The notes under the pieces were generated by a model. The model was not told where the DNA came from. It was given only the letters and a program-made list of their open reading frames with translations, and made no database searches. From NCBI GenBank assembly GCA_903958915.1, contig CAJBVC010000264.1, positions 1 to 7,229 of the forward strand: a stretch of 7,229 bases of DNA. The letters run 5' to 3'. Positions 1 to 5,725 of this stretch are shown here, in pieces. How positions within the stretch are numbered: position 1 is the stretch's first letter; each line of letters begins with the position of its first letter. The translations under genes were made by a program, and so were the position numbers. Origin of the DNA: an uncultured beta proteobacterium. Its GTDB lineage: Bacteria > Pseudomonadota > Gammaproteobacteria > Burkholderiales > Burkholderiaceae_C.

Positions 1-1107
1 GGCAAGTATCCCGGTGGGGATGATGTGGCCATGGTCGGCCTGGCCATGGGTGTTTACGGGTTGACCCAAGGGGTGCTGCAGATTCCTTTCGGGCTGGCAT
101 CCGACCGTTTCGGGCGCAAGCGCGTGATGGTTCTGGGGTTGGTGATTTTTGCCCTGGGCAGTGCGATGGCCGCACTGGCGCCGTCGTTGGCATGGCTGGT
201 CAGCGGCCGCGCCTTGCAGGGTGCAGGCGCCATCTCGGCAGCGATCACTGCGCTGCTGGCAGACCAGACGCGTGACGTGGTGCGCACCAAGGCCATGGCC
301 ATGGTGGGGGCGAGCATCGGGCTGATGTTTGCGGTGTCCCTGGTGCTGTCACCGCTGCTCAATTCCGTGCTGGGCTTGAGTGGCCTGTTTGCCCTGACCG
401 GTGTGCTGGCGATTGCCGGCATTGCCACCGTGCTGTGGTGGGTACCGCCCGAGCCGGTGGAGCATATCCAGCAGATACAGGGCAGTCTGTGGCAAAGCCT
501 GCAAACTGTGCTGCAGTTGCCGGCCCTGTTGCGGCTGAACTTTGGCGTATTTGTGCTGCACGCAGTGCAACTGGCGATGTGGGTGGCATTGCCCGCCATG
601 CTGGTACAGGCCGGGCTGGACAAGGATCACCACTGGTGGGTCTACCTGCCTGCCGTGTTGGGATCGTTTTTTGTCATGGGGGCGACCCTGTTTCCGCTGG
701 AGAAGCGTGGCTACTTGCGCGCCGTGTTCTTGTGCTCGATCGGGCTGATTGTTCTGGTCCAGTTGGGGTTGCTGGCCTTTGTGCAGTCGGCACCGTCGGT
801 GCTTGCGCTGGGAATGCTGCTGTTTGTGTTCTTCTGCGGGTTTAATGTGCTCGAGGCCAGCCAGCCCAGCATGGTGTCGCGCGTAGCACCGCCCGGTGCC
901 CGTGGCGCCGCGCTCGGTGTCTACAACAGCCTGCAGTCGTTGGGGTTTTTCACCGGGGGCGCGCTCGGTGGCTGGCTGGCCAAAAGTAACGGACCGCAAG
1001 GCCTGTTTGCGGTTTGCGCCGTGGCAACGCTGGTGTGGCTGCTGGTAGCCTGGCCGATGGTGGCGCCGGTGGCACACGCACCAACGCCAGCGCCAAAGGC
1101 TGGATAA
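1..1107 (+). CDS. MFS transporter, 5'-truncated by the window edge
   Basis: This is an inner-membrane secondary transporter of the major facilitator superfamily, probably a proton-driven drug or metabolite exporter; the substrate cannot be told. The reading frame is open from base 1 (GKYPGGDD before the first possible GTG at 25), so the true start lies upstream and 368 residues are visible. The visible part begins in the loop after TM1. The hallmark loop motif A, GLASDRFGRKR, is at visible residues 31–41, and the TM4 motif R-x-x-Q-G-x-G is around residues 70–76. About eleven hydrophobic segments follow, with a polar central linker (PPEPVE) near residue 150, which fits a 12-TM protein of about 390–400 residues. 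It resembles YajR-like or generic drug-efflux MFS proteins, but I see no soluble C-terminal domain. The end is a short Ala/Pro-rich tail and TAA. ssb starts 25 bp downstream on the same strand, so co-transcription is plausible. The family assignment is firm. Confidence 0.93.
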   Translation, partial: GKYPGGDDVAMVGLAMGVYGLTQGVLQIPFGLASDRFGRKRVMVLGLVIFALGSAMAALAPSLAWLVSGRALQGAGAISAAITALLADQTRDVVRTKAMAMVGASIGLMFAVSLVLSPLLNSVLGLSGLFALTGVLAIAGIATVLWWVPPEPVEHIQQIQGSLWQSLQTVLQLPALLRLNFGVFVLHAVQLAMWVALPAMLVQAGLDKDHHWWVYLPAVLGSFFVMGATLFPLEKRGYLRAVFLCSIGLIVLVQLGLLAFVQSAPSVLALGMLLFVFFCGFNVLEASQPSMVSRVAPPGARGAALGVYNSLQSLGFFTGGALGGWLAKSNGPQGLFAVCAVATLVWLLVAWPMVAPVAHAPTPAPKAG

Positions 1108-1132
1108 TGCAACCAACAATTGAGGGGAATTT

Positions 1133-1633
1133 ATGGCATCCGTAAACAAAGTGATTCTGGTCGGTAATTGCGGCCGCGACCCGGAAATCCGTTATCTGCC
1201 GTCCGGCCAGGCCGTGGCCAATGTGAGTGTGGCCACCAGCACCCGTCGCAAAGACAAAAACACGGGGGAGAGCATCGAGACCACCGAATGGCACCGGGTG
1301 ACGTTCTATGACCGCCTGGCGGAGATTGCGGGTGAATACGTCAAGAAAGGCCGACCGATTTATGTTGAGGGGCGCCTGAAGTACGGCAAGTACACCGACC
1401 AGGCGGGCATAGAGAAAAACACGGTCGACATCGTGGCCACCGAACTGCAGTTGCTCGGTGGCCGTGAAGGGATGGGTGGCCCCAGTGAAGGCGACGACGG
1501 TGCCAGCGCGCCGCGCAAATTTGCCGCAGCAGCACCACGCGCGGCGGCTGCCCCGGCCCCGGCACCGCGTACGGCACCTACGCCCAAGCCTGCGAGTGGT
1601 TTTGACGACATGGACGACGATATTCCGTTTTAG
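1133..1633 (+). CDS. ssb: Single-stranded DNA-binding protein SSB
   Basis: SSB coats single-stranded DNA during replication, recombination and repair, and recruits partner proteins through its C-terminal tip. The 166-residue protein has the usual length and order. An OB fold spans about residues 4–112: it opens with NKVILVGN, carries the conserved W53-H54-R55 and F58 of the ssDNA-binding and tetramer surface, and includes YVEGRLKYGKY. An Ala/Pro-rich disordered linker covers about 120–157, and the acidic tip DDMDDDIPF ends at F166. This tip is the known docking site for RecO, PriA, Exo I and other partners. ATG 1133 is preceded by GAGGGG at 1122–1127, which supports the start. The first residues MASVNKV match the family. 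An MFS gene lies 25 bp upstream. In related bacteria uvrA is often close to ssb, but it is outside this window. Nothing in the protein is unusual. Confidence 0.98.
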   Translation: MASVNKVILVGNCGRDPEIRYLPSGQAVANVSVATSTRRKDKNTGESIETTEWHRVTFYDRLAEIAGEYVKKGRPIYVEGRLKYGKYTDQAGIEKNTVDIVATELQLLGGREGMGGPSEGDDGASAPRKFAAAAPRAAAAPAPAPRTAPTPKPASGFDDMDDDIPF

Positions 1634-1642
1634 CGGGCGCTT

Positions 1643-1664
1643 TGGCTTGAGCGACTGGAAGCCA
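1643..1664 (+). other. Weak hairpin just after ssb
   Basis: An inverted repeat TGGCTT (1643–1648) / AAGCCA (1659–1664) with a 10-nt loop starts 10 bp after the ssb stop codon. It could end or protect the ssb transcript. No T-tract follows, so it is not a standard intrinsic terminator. A six-base stem of this kind can arise by chance. Confidence 0.25.
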
Positions 1665-1679
1665 GGTCGATGCAAGCCT

Positions 1680-1711
1680 TGATGCTAAAATGATGCTTTG
1701 ATGCTAAAGCA
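1680..1711 (+). promoter_or_regulatory. Candidate vapBC promoter and operator (TGATGCT repeats)
   Basis: Three copies of TGATGCT start at 1680, 1691 and 1699, directly upstream of the antitoxin ATG at 1712. The first copy overlaps TGCTAAAAT (1683–1691), a good extended −10 element, which would place the transcript start near 1698 and give a leader of about 14 nt. The last copy forms the centre of an inverted repeat TGCTTT (1694–1699) / AAAGCA (1706–1711). No convincing −35 box or Shine–Dalgarno sequence is seen. VapB-type antitoxins are known to bind repeats over their own promoter, so an autoregulatory operator is the natural reading. The repeats are observed; the function is inferred. Confidence 0.5.
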
Positions 1712-1957
1712 ATGTCCATGCGTACCACCCTTGCCATTGACGACGATGTGTTTGCGTTCGTACGCGCACACGCGCAGCGCGACCACATATCGATGGGCGA
1801 GGCGGTCTCCCGATTGGTTCGCCAGGGTATCCAGGCGCAAAGCCAATCGACGGTGACGCTCGCCAAGCCCAGCAGCAAATATGCCCTGTTGCCGGCCCGG
1901 GCCGAGGTCATCACATCGGATCACGTTCGCACGCTGCTCGACCAGGAAGGCATTTAG
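1712..1957 (+). CDS. vapB: VapB-type ribbon-helix-helix antitoxin
   Basis: This is probably the antitoxin that neutralises the PIN toxin encoded 3 bp downstream and represses their shared promoter. The 81-residue protein splits into two parts. The N-terminal half (about 4–43) looks like a ribbon-helix-helix DNA-binding fold: a short strand TTLAID, helix DDVFAFVRAHAQRD, then a second helix SMGEAVSRLVRQGI. The C-terminal half (about 56–81, from KYALLPAR to LLDQEGI) matches the flexible segment that wraps the toxin in this type of pair. The start could be ATG 1712 or the in-frame ATG 1718 (M3); neither has a clear Shine–Dalgarno sequence. 1712 was chosen because it sits right after the inverted repeat and is the longer option. 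The gene overlaps nothing and lies in the same direction as ssb. The antitoxin role rests on the fold and the neighbour; the exact VapB subfamily is uncertain. Confidence 0.85.
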   Translation: MSMRTTLAIDDDVFAFVRAHAQRDHISMGEAVSRLVRQGIQAQSQSTVTLAKPSSKYALLPARAEVITSDHVRTLLDQEGI

Positions 1958-1960
1958 CCG

Positions 1961-2392
1961 ATGCGGCATTTGCTCGATGTGAATGTGTGGGTTGCCCTGC
2001 TGGATGAGGCGCACGTTTTTCACGCCACCGCAGTGGCTTTTTTGGAACGGAAAAATCTGAAGATTGCCACGTGTCCGTTGGTGGAGAACGGCGTCATCCG
2101 CGTCTTGAATCTGCCCGCTTACAGCAAGTTGGGGCCAGTGGGGTTTGAAGCGGTGGCATCCAAAATTAGCGAAATTTGCGCCGATGTCGACCATGAGTTT
2201 TGGCCCGATCAGGTGTCACTGCGTACTCCCGGCACCGTGAATTGGCCCCGGATGCTGGGGCACAACCAGATCACCGACGTGTATCTGCTGGCGTTGGCAG
2301 TTTCCAGGCGGGGTTGCCTGGCTACACTCGATCACCGTGTAGCACTGAGCACCGTGACAGGCGCGACAACGAAGCATTTGATGCTACTTTGA
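1961..2392 (+). CDS. vapC: VapC-type PIN-domain RNase toxin
   Basis: This is a predicted Mg-dependent endoribonuclease toxin of a type II toxin–antitoxin pair. VapC toxins usually block translation by cutting tRNA or rRNA; the target here is unknown. The 143-residue protein is one PIN domain with all four expected acidic residues: D6 in LLDVNVW, E42 in CPLVENGVIRVL, D106 in ITDVYLLALA, and D124 in ATLDHRV. The CPLVENG segment and the FWPD segment near 80–83 resemble the PIN subfamily first catalogued in Mycobacterium tuberculosis. All acidic residues are present, so the toxin is probably active. ATG 1961 comes 3 bp after the antitoxin stop codon, with AGGAAGG at 1944–1950 inside the antitoxin gene as its ribosome site. 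It converges on gspB, whose stop codon is 87 bp away. Confidence 0.93.
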   Translation: MRHLLDVNVWVALLDEAHVFHATAVAFLERKNLKIATCPLVENGVIRVLNLPAYSKLGPVGFEAVASKISEICADVDHEFWPDQVSLRTPGTVNWPRMLGHNQITDVYLLALAVSRRGCLATLDHRVALSTVTGATTKHLMLL

Positions 2393-2400
2393 GACGCTGG

Positions 2401-2480
2401 TAAAAAGTGGCTCTGACGCCCGTCTGGTAAGCGTAGGCAGCTACAAAAACAATAGCGAAATAGTGGCTGCGTTGCCCGCT
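2401..2480. repeat. Dispersed-type intergenic repeat in convergent gap
   Basis: The 87-bp gap between the vapC and gspB stop codons has internal repetition. AGTGGCT-N6-CCCG occurs at 2406–2422 and again at 2462–2478, and CTGGTAA occurs at 2397–2403 and 2424–2430. The phrase around 2424–2456 (CTGGTAAGCG, then GCAGCTACAAAAACAATAGC) looks to me like a widespread intergenic repeat of Comamonadaceae genomes, where an AGCTAT...ATAGC core sits near AAGCG and CTCTAGCGC-like words. That likeness is from memory and was not computed. The end of the unit runs to the gspB stop codon. Confidence 0.45.
2437..2470. terminator. Hairpin between convergent vapC and gspB
   Basis: GCAGCTAC (2437–2444) can pair with GTGGCTGC (2463–2470): eight pairs including one G–T, with an 18-nt A-rich loop. 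It lies between two converging genes, where a shared transcription end is expected. On the minus strand a T5 run (complement of 2402–2406) lies well past the stem, not directly against it, so a classical intrinsic terminator is not shown. It could instead be only the structured core of the intergenic repeat. Confidence 0.3.
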
Positions 2481-3142
2481 CAGTGTGTTAGCCGAAACCG
2501 GGTGCCCCGGAAGTTGAACACTGAGTGGCGCTCCCGAATCTCTTCCAGCGTCACTTCGGGCACCACCAGACTGCCCTGTGGCAGCACCTGGCCATTGACC
2601 AGCAGCAGGCGCTGGCTGGGGTTTTCCGAATAAACCGCGCCCGTAATCGTGAGTGTCGCAACTTGGCGGCGCGTTTCTTCGGGAAGTTCGGCGAGCCATG
2701 GTAACGGTGCGCTGGCGCGTTGTGCAGGGGTGGGCGATGCAACCGACGCCGAAGTAGTCGCTTTTTCCGGTACAGGCGCGCTCTGCACAGCGGTGGTCAG
2801 TGCTTGCTGCGCCTTCGGTGCGGGTAGGGGAACGGGCAAGGGTAAGGGTAAGGGTGCAGACGCCACGCTGGCGGGTGCGGATGGTGCCTGTAGCGGGGCA
2901 ACGGCGGGGGCAGCAGGCGTCGTTGTTGCCACCGGCACCAGCGTGCTGCCCCGCCCAAACCACCAGCCAGCGAGCAGTGCAGCAGCGGTGCACGCTACCA
3001 GTGCGGCTGTCCAGAATGTTCTTTGGCTGTGCCCGTCACGGCGCCGCTCGGGCGCCCCCAGGGGTTGGGCGTGCAGGCCCGGCACGGTGCCCCGTTCGCG
3101 CTCGGCATCGGCCCGTTGCAGTGCATCAAGAATGTAGGACAT
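2480..3142 (-). CDS. gspB: GspB-type type II secretion assembly protein
   Basis: GspB (ExeB) is a single-pass inner-membrane protein that works with the GspA ATPase to help the type II secretion secretin insert and assemble across the peptidoglycan layer. The 220-residue protein opens with the family signature MSYILDALQRADAERERG, a short cytoplasmic segment. One membrane helix follows at about 43–63 (WTAALVACTAAALLAGWWFG). A low-complexity Pro/Ala/Ser linker covers about 66–148, and a compact periplasmic domain about 150–220, with ITGAVYSENPSQRLLLVNG and the ending FRGTRFRL typical of the C-terminal GspB domain. ATG 3142 begins 3 nt after the gspA stop codon, so translation is probably coupled; I see no good Shine–Dalgarno sequence. 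The linker holds a Leu-Pro repeat (about 97–108) whose DNA uses TTA, TTG and CTA codons that stand out in this GC-rich gene. No other gsp gene is nearby. Confidence 0.9.
   Translation of the reverse strand: MSYILDALQRADAERERGTVPGLHAQPLGAPERRRDGHSQRTFWTAALVACTAAALLAGWWFGRGSTLVPVATTTPAAPAVAPLQAPSAPASVASAPLPLPLPVPLPAPKAQQALTTAVQSAPVPEKATTSASVASPTPAQRASAPLPWLAELPEETRRQVATLTITGAVYSENPSQRLLLVNGQVLPQGSLVVPEVTLEEIRERHSVFNFRGTRFRLTH
2822..2854 (+). repeat. Six-tract G-run array, putative G-quadruplex
   Basis: On the plus strand there are G-tracts at 2822–2824, 2827–2830, 2834–2836, 2840–2842, 2846–2848 and 2852–2854, separated by TA, AAC, CAA, TAA and TAA. The last four tracts form a canonical G3-N3 quadruplex motif, and two GGGTAA units are identical to each other. 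The array lies inside gspB, whose transcript is read from this strand as template, so the G-rich strand is the template strand. At protein level it encodes part of the Leu-Pro linker. Folding is inferred. Confidence 0.75.
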
Positions 3143-3145
3143 GGT

Positions 3146-4819
3146 TCAGCGGGGTGGTGTTGGTGCGCCAGGAGCAGTGCTGCTTTCCAGTTGCATGAAA
3201 GTCATCGGGCCCGGCTGTCCATCGGCCCTGAGCCCCTGCGCGCGCTGGAATGCACGCACCCGGTTGCGCAACGCGTCGTCCAGCACCAGTGCGGCGGGGT
3301 TGGCTGCCGCCTGGGTGCCTTCTGCTATAGCCAGTCGCCGGTCCAGCCATTCGACAGCCGGCCCCTTGGTCATGGCTGGCATCCCTACGACATATCCATC
3401 GGGTGGCTGCCAGTAGGTAGCAAAGTCTCCCTGCCACGCCTGCGTCAGTGAGGCCAGCCCAACCCGCTGCGGGGTCGAGCCGACGAGCAGGGTGGCGGTC
3501 ACGGAGTCAAGCCCCAGCAGCAGTGCATACCGCGGTGGGGCGCCCGCCTGCGTGAGGGTCAGAATGCCAGGACGGTTCAACTGCCGCAATTGGGGCAAGG
3601 TCAGGTCAGCCGCGCGCACACACTGGCTGTGTTGCGTGGTGGTCCATTTGCAAGGGTCGCCGTCGGTCACAGCCAGCGCAGAGTGGACGGCCAAAGCCCG
3701 CCAGGCTACCCGTACATCCAGTGGGAGTTCAGGCAGCAGGGCTTCCAGCGCCACGAGTGGAGGTTCTTCCCGCGAAGCCGGCGCTGCCGGCGCAGGTGCG
3801 GCGGCAGGTACCGTCGCAGCCGTTGCCGGCCCGGTCACGGTGGGTGTTGCATGTTGCGGCAACTGATCGCTGCCGGGTTCCGATTGCATCCATAGCATGG
3901 CCGCAGCGACGGTGCACGCGGCCACCAGCACCGCTACCAGTGCCAGCTCGCGTGTGTGCAGGCCCCTGGTGAAATCTCCGTGCTCCGCGCCAAAGACTTC
4001 TGTTGCCGCCTTGCGCACGATGGCACGGTTGACCTGATGCTGGCCGTTGGCCCAGGCGCCCAGCAGTGCGCGCCCACACAGCAGGTTGATGCGTCGCGGC
4101 ACGCCGCGCGCGAGACGGTGGATGCTCTCCAGCGTTCTGCGATCAAAAGGTGTGGCCCCCACATGCCCGGCAACCGCCAGTCGGTGCGCGATGTACTGTG
4201 CGCTCTCCCGGACGTCAAGGGCGTCGAGGTGGAAGCGGGCAATCACGCGTTGTGCCAGTTGCTCGAGTTCGGGCTGCGCCAGCATGTGGCGCAGCTCGGG
4301 TTGCCCGATCAGCACAATTTGCAGCAACTTGCGTTCACTCGTTTCCAGATTGGTTAACAGACGCAATTGCTCCAGTACATCGGAGGCGAGATTCTGCGCT
4401 TCATCGATGATGAGAACGCAACTCTCGCCGTTGGCGTGGCTTTGCAGCAGAAAAGCATTGAGGGCGTCGATGTAGTCCTTGACAGTCAGCGCCGCAGCGC
4501 CTGCACGCGGGGTCTCAATGTGAAACTCTTCACACACCGACTGCAGCAGTTCGGTGACGGTCAGTTTGGGATTGAAGATATAGGCCACATGGCAGCCGGC
4601 GGGGATCTGCTGCAAGAAACAGCGGCAAATAGTGGTTTTGCCGGTTCCAATGTCGCCGGTCAGCAGCACAAATCCACCGCCCGCCACCCGCCCGCTGCCG
4701 CCCACGCCATACAGGAGGTGCGCCAGGGCTTCCCGGTGGCGCTCGCTCATGAACAGATAGCGTGGGTCCGGTGCGATGGAAAACGGGTCTTGTGTAAGAC
4801 CGAAGTGCTGCGAATACAT
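3146..4819 (-). CDS. gspA: GspA/ExeA-family ATPase with peptidoglycan-binding domain
   Basis: GspA (ExeA) is an inner-membrane AAA+ ATPase. With GspB it binds peptidoglycan and drives secretin assembly for type II secretion. From ATG 4819 the protein has 557 residues. An N-terminal cytoplasmic ATPase spans about 1–275: it starts MYSQHFGLTQDPFSIAPDP and carries Walker A GDIGTGKTT (55–63), Walker B VLIIDEAQ (135–142) and a sensor-like IVLIGQPEL (168–176). One membrane helix lies at about 291–311, and a Pro/Ala linker at about 320–350. Next comes a periplasmic region (about 354–482) in the place where GspA proteins carry a degenerate C39-peptidase-like fold. A PG_binding_1-like domain sits at about 487–546 (LRNRVRAFQRAQGLRADGQPG). 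A TTG at 4828 would add three residues; ATG 4819 was preferred because family members begin M-Y. No clear Shine–Dalgarno sequence is visible. gspB follows 3 nt after the stop codon. Confidence 0.92.
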   Translation of the reverse strand: MYSQHFGLTQDPFSIAPDPRYLFMSERHREALAHLLYGVGGSGRVAGGGFVLLTGDIGTGKTTICRCFLQQIPAGCHVAYIFNPKLTVTELLQSVCEEFHIETPRAGAAALTVKDYIDALNAFLLQSHANGESCVLIIDEAQNLASDVLEQLRLLTNLETSERKLLQIVLIGQPELRHMLAQPELEQLAQRVIARFHLDALDVRESAQYIAHRLAVAGHVGATPFDRRTLESIHRLARGVPRRINLLCGRALLGAWANGQHQVNRAIVRKAATEVFGAEHGDFTRGLHTRELALVAVLVAACTVAAAMLWMQSEPGSDQLPQHATPTVTGPATAATVPAAAPAPAAPASREEPPLVALEALLPELPLDVRVAWRALAVHSALAVTDGDPCKWTTTQHSQCVRAADLTLPQLRQLNRPGILTLTQAGAPPRYALLLGLDSVTATLLVGSTPQRVGLASLTQAWQGDFATYWQPPDGYVVGMPAMTKGPAVEWLDRRLAIAEGTQAAANPAALVLDDALRNRVRAFQRAQGLRADGQPGPMTFMQLESSTAPGAPTPPR

Positions 4820-4833
4820 AAGCCGCAAGCATA

Positions 4834-4856
4834 GCCGGACCGGGGACTGGTCCGAC
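4834..4856 (-). other. Hairpin in the gspA leader
   Basis: Read on the minus strand, GTCGGACC pairs with GGTCCGGC (eight pairs, one G–T) around a 7-nt loop. It lies between the HDOD stop codon (4871) and the gspA ATG (4819), ending 14 nt before that ATG. No T-run follows, so a classical terminator is unlikely. It could partly block read-through, mark an RNA-processing point, or influence gspA translation, which lacks a clear ribosome site. The stem is seen; its role is open. Confidence 0.4.
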
Positions 4857-4870
4857 CGCGACCGGGCGCC

Positions 4871-5725
4871 TCAGTCGAACAGTGCAGCGGCCTGCCGGCT
4901 GCGCGCCTCGATTCGGCCAAACAACCGGTGCGATCCATCGCCCCAGTCCAGGCCCAGGGTCTCGCAGCAGGGCGTCGAAATGGTGCTGACGTGGTCGCTG
5001 TCGCTGTAGGTCAGGCCCAAGGCATCGCTCAGCACTTCTGCCACATGGACCACGGCAACCAGCGGCTGGGTAGCCACCGCGTCAGGCGCGTGGTGGCACT
5101 GGATGGCTGTCGTAATCTCCGGGGTGAGTCCCCAGCTTTCGGCGATCCAGGCCCCAATGTCGGCATGGTCAACGCCAAAGATTTCCCGCTCGGTCACGGT
5201 GATGTCGACGCCGCGTTGTATCGCGTCAGAACGCGATTGCGCAAATTGCCCAGAACGGAAGCGCTGCAACCACAACTGACCCACATCGTGCAGCAGACCG
5301 GCAATCAGTGCCGTGTCCACGTTCACCGGTGCCGGCGTCCAATGGGACAGCTCAATGGCGCACACCCCCACAGCCACACTGTGCCTCCAGAAGTAAGCCG
5401 GTCGTTGGGCGGTCTGCGGCTCGCTGAGCACTTGCGACAAACTGGCCAGCACCGCGACTTCGCGTACCCGTGCCAGACCAACCAGAGAGATGGCCGTAAA
5501 TACATCGCTCACGGTACGGCCACCATAACGCAGACTCCCCGCGATGTTGGCCTGGGACAGCACGTGACCAGCAACCACCGGGTCGCGTTCGATGAACGAA
5601 CCCAGAACGTTCAGGTTGGCATCGGGGTCGTTCAGCGTTTCAACAATGCGCGCGACGATGCGTGGGAACGCAGGCAGTGACTGACTGCCGGCGACGACCA
5701 ACTCTCGATTCAGAGGTTTTTCCAT
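4871..5725 (-). CDS. HDOD-domain signalling protein
   Basis: This is a 284-residue protein made almost entirely of one HDOD domain (about 8–210), a relative of HD phosphohydrolases used as an output or scaffold module in bacterial signalling. It starts near SLPAFPRIVARIVETLNDP and has the typical block RDPVVAGHVLSQAN (about 48–60). HD-like residues are retained: H115 in FWRHSV, H146-D147 in GLLHDVGQL, H187 in DHADIGAW and H211/H212. There is no GYP motif, so it is not a c-di-GMP phosphodiesterase of the HD-GYP class; most HDOD proteins are thought to be non-catalytic, and whether this one binds metal is unknown. The start is ATG 5725, overlapping the upstream stop codon by one base (TGATG), with GGAG six bases before. 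An in-frame extension upstream would run through the preceding gene and looks unlike a protein start. It probably shares a transcript with the 105-residue protein and the kinase. Confidence 0.92.
   Translation of the reverse strand: MEKPLNRELVVAGSQSLPAFPRIVARIVETLNDPDANLNVLGSFIERDPVVAGHVLSQANIAGSLRYGGRTVSDVFTAISLVGLARVREVAVLASLSQVLSEPQTAQRPAYFWRHSVAVGVCAIELSHWTPAPVNVDTALIAGLLHDVGQLWLQRFRSGQFAQSRSDAIQRGVDITVTEREIFGVDHADIGAWIAESWGLTPEITTAIQCHHAPDAVATQPLVAVVHVAEVLSDALGLTYSDSDHVSTISTPCCETLGLDWGDGSHRLFGRIEARSRQAAALFD

Noticed and set aside
349..1149. 266-residue minus-strand open frame opposite the MFS gene
   Set aside because: Gln/His/Arg-rich, low-complexity translation with no family features; it is the antisense shadow of a clear MFS gene in GC-rich DNA.
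950..1675. 241-residue minus-strand open frame opposite ssb
   Set aside because: It spans the MFS–ssb junction antisense to two well-supported genes and has no recognisable domain.
1690..1701. Micro-ORF ATG ATG CTT TGA ahead of vapB
   Set aside because: It is a by-product of the TGATGCT repeats, has no ribosome site, and would probably begin before the predicted transcript start.
1712..2392. A novel defence system next to ssb
   Set aside because: Both proteins fit a standard VapBC-type toxin–antitoxin pair with all acidic residues in place; no further defence gene is present.
2322..2993. 223-residue minus-strand open frame overlapping gspB and vapC
   Set aside because: It is in a different frame from gspB, is rich in Arg/Cys/Thr, and conflicts with the strongly supported GspB and PIN proteins.
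4928..5680. 250-residue plus-strand open frame opposite the HDOD gene
   Set aside because: Complement shadow of the HDOD coding sequence; no motif and an odd composition.
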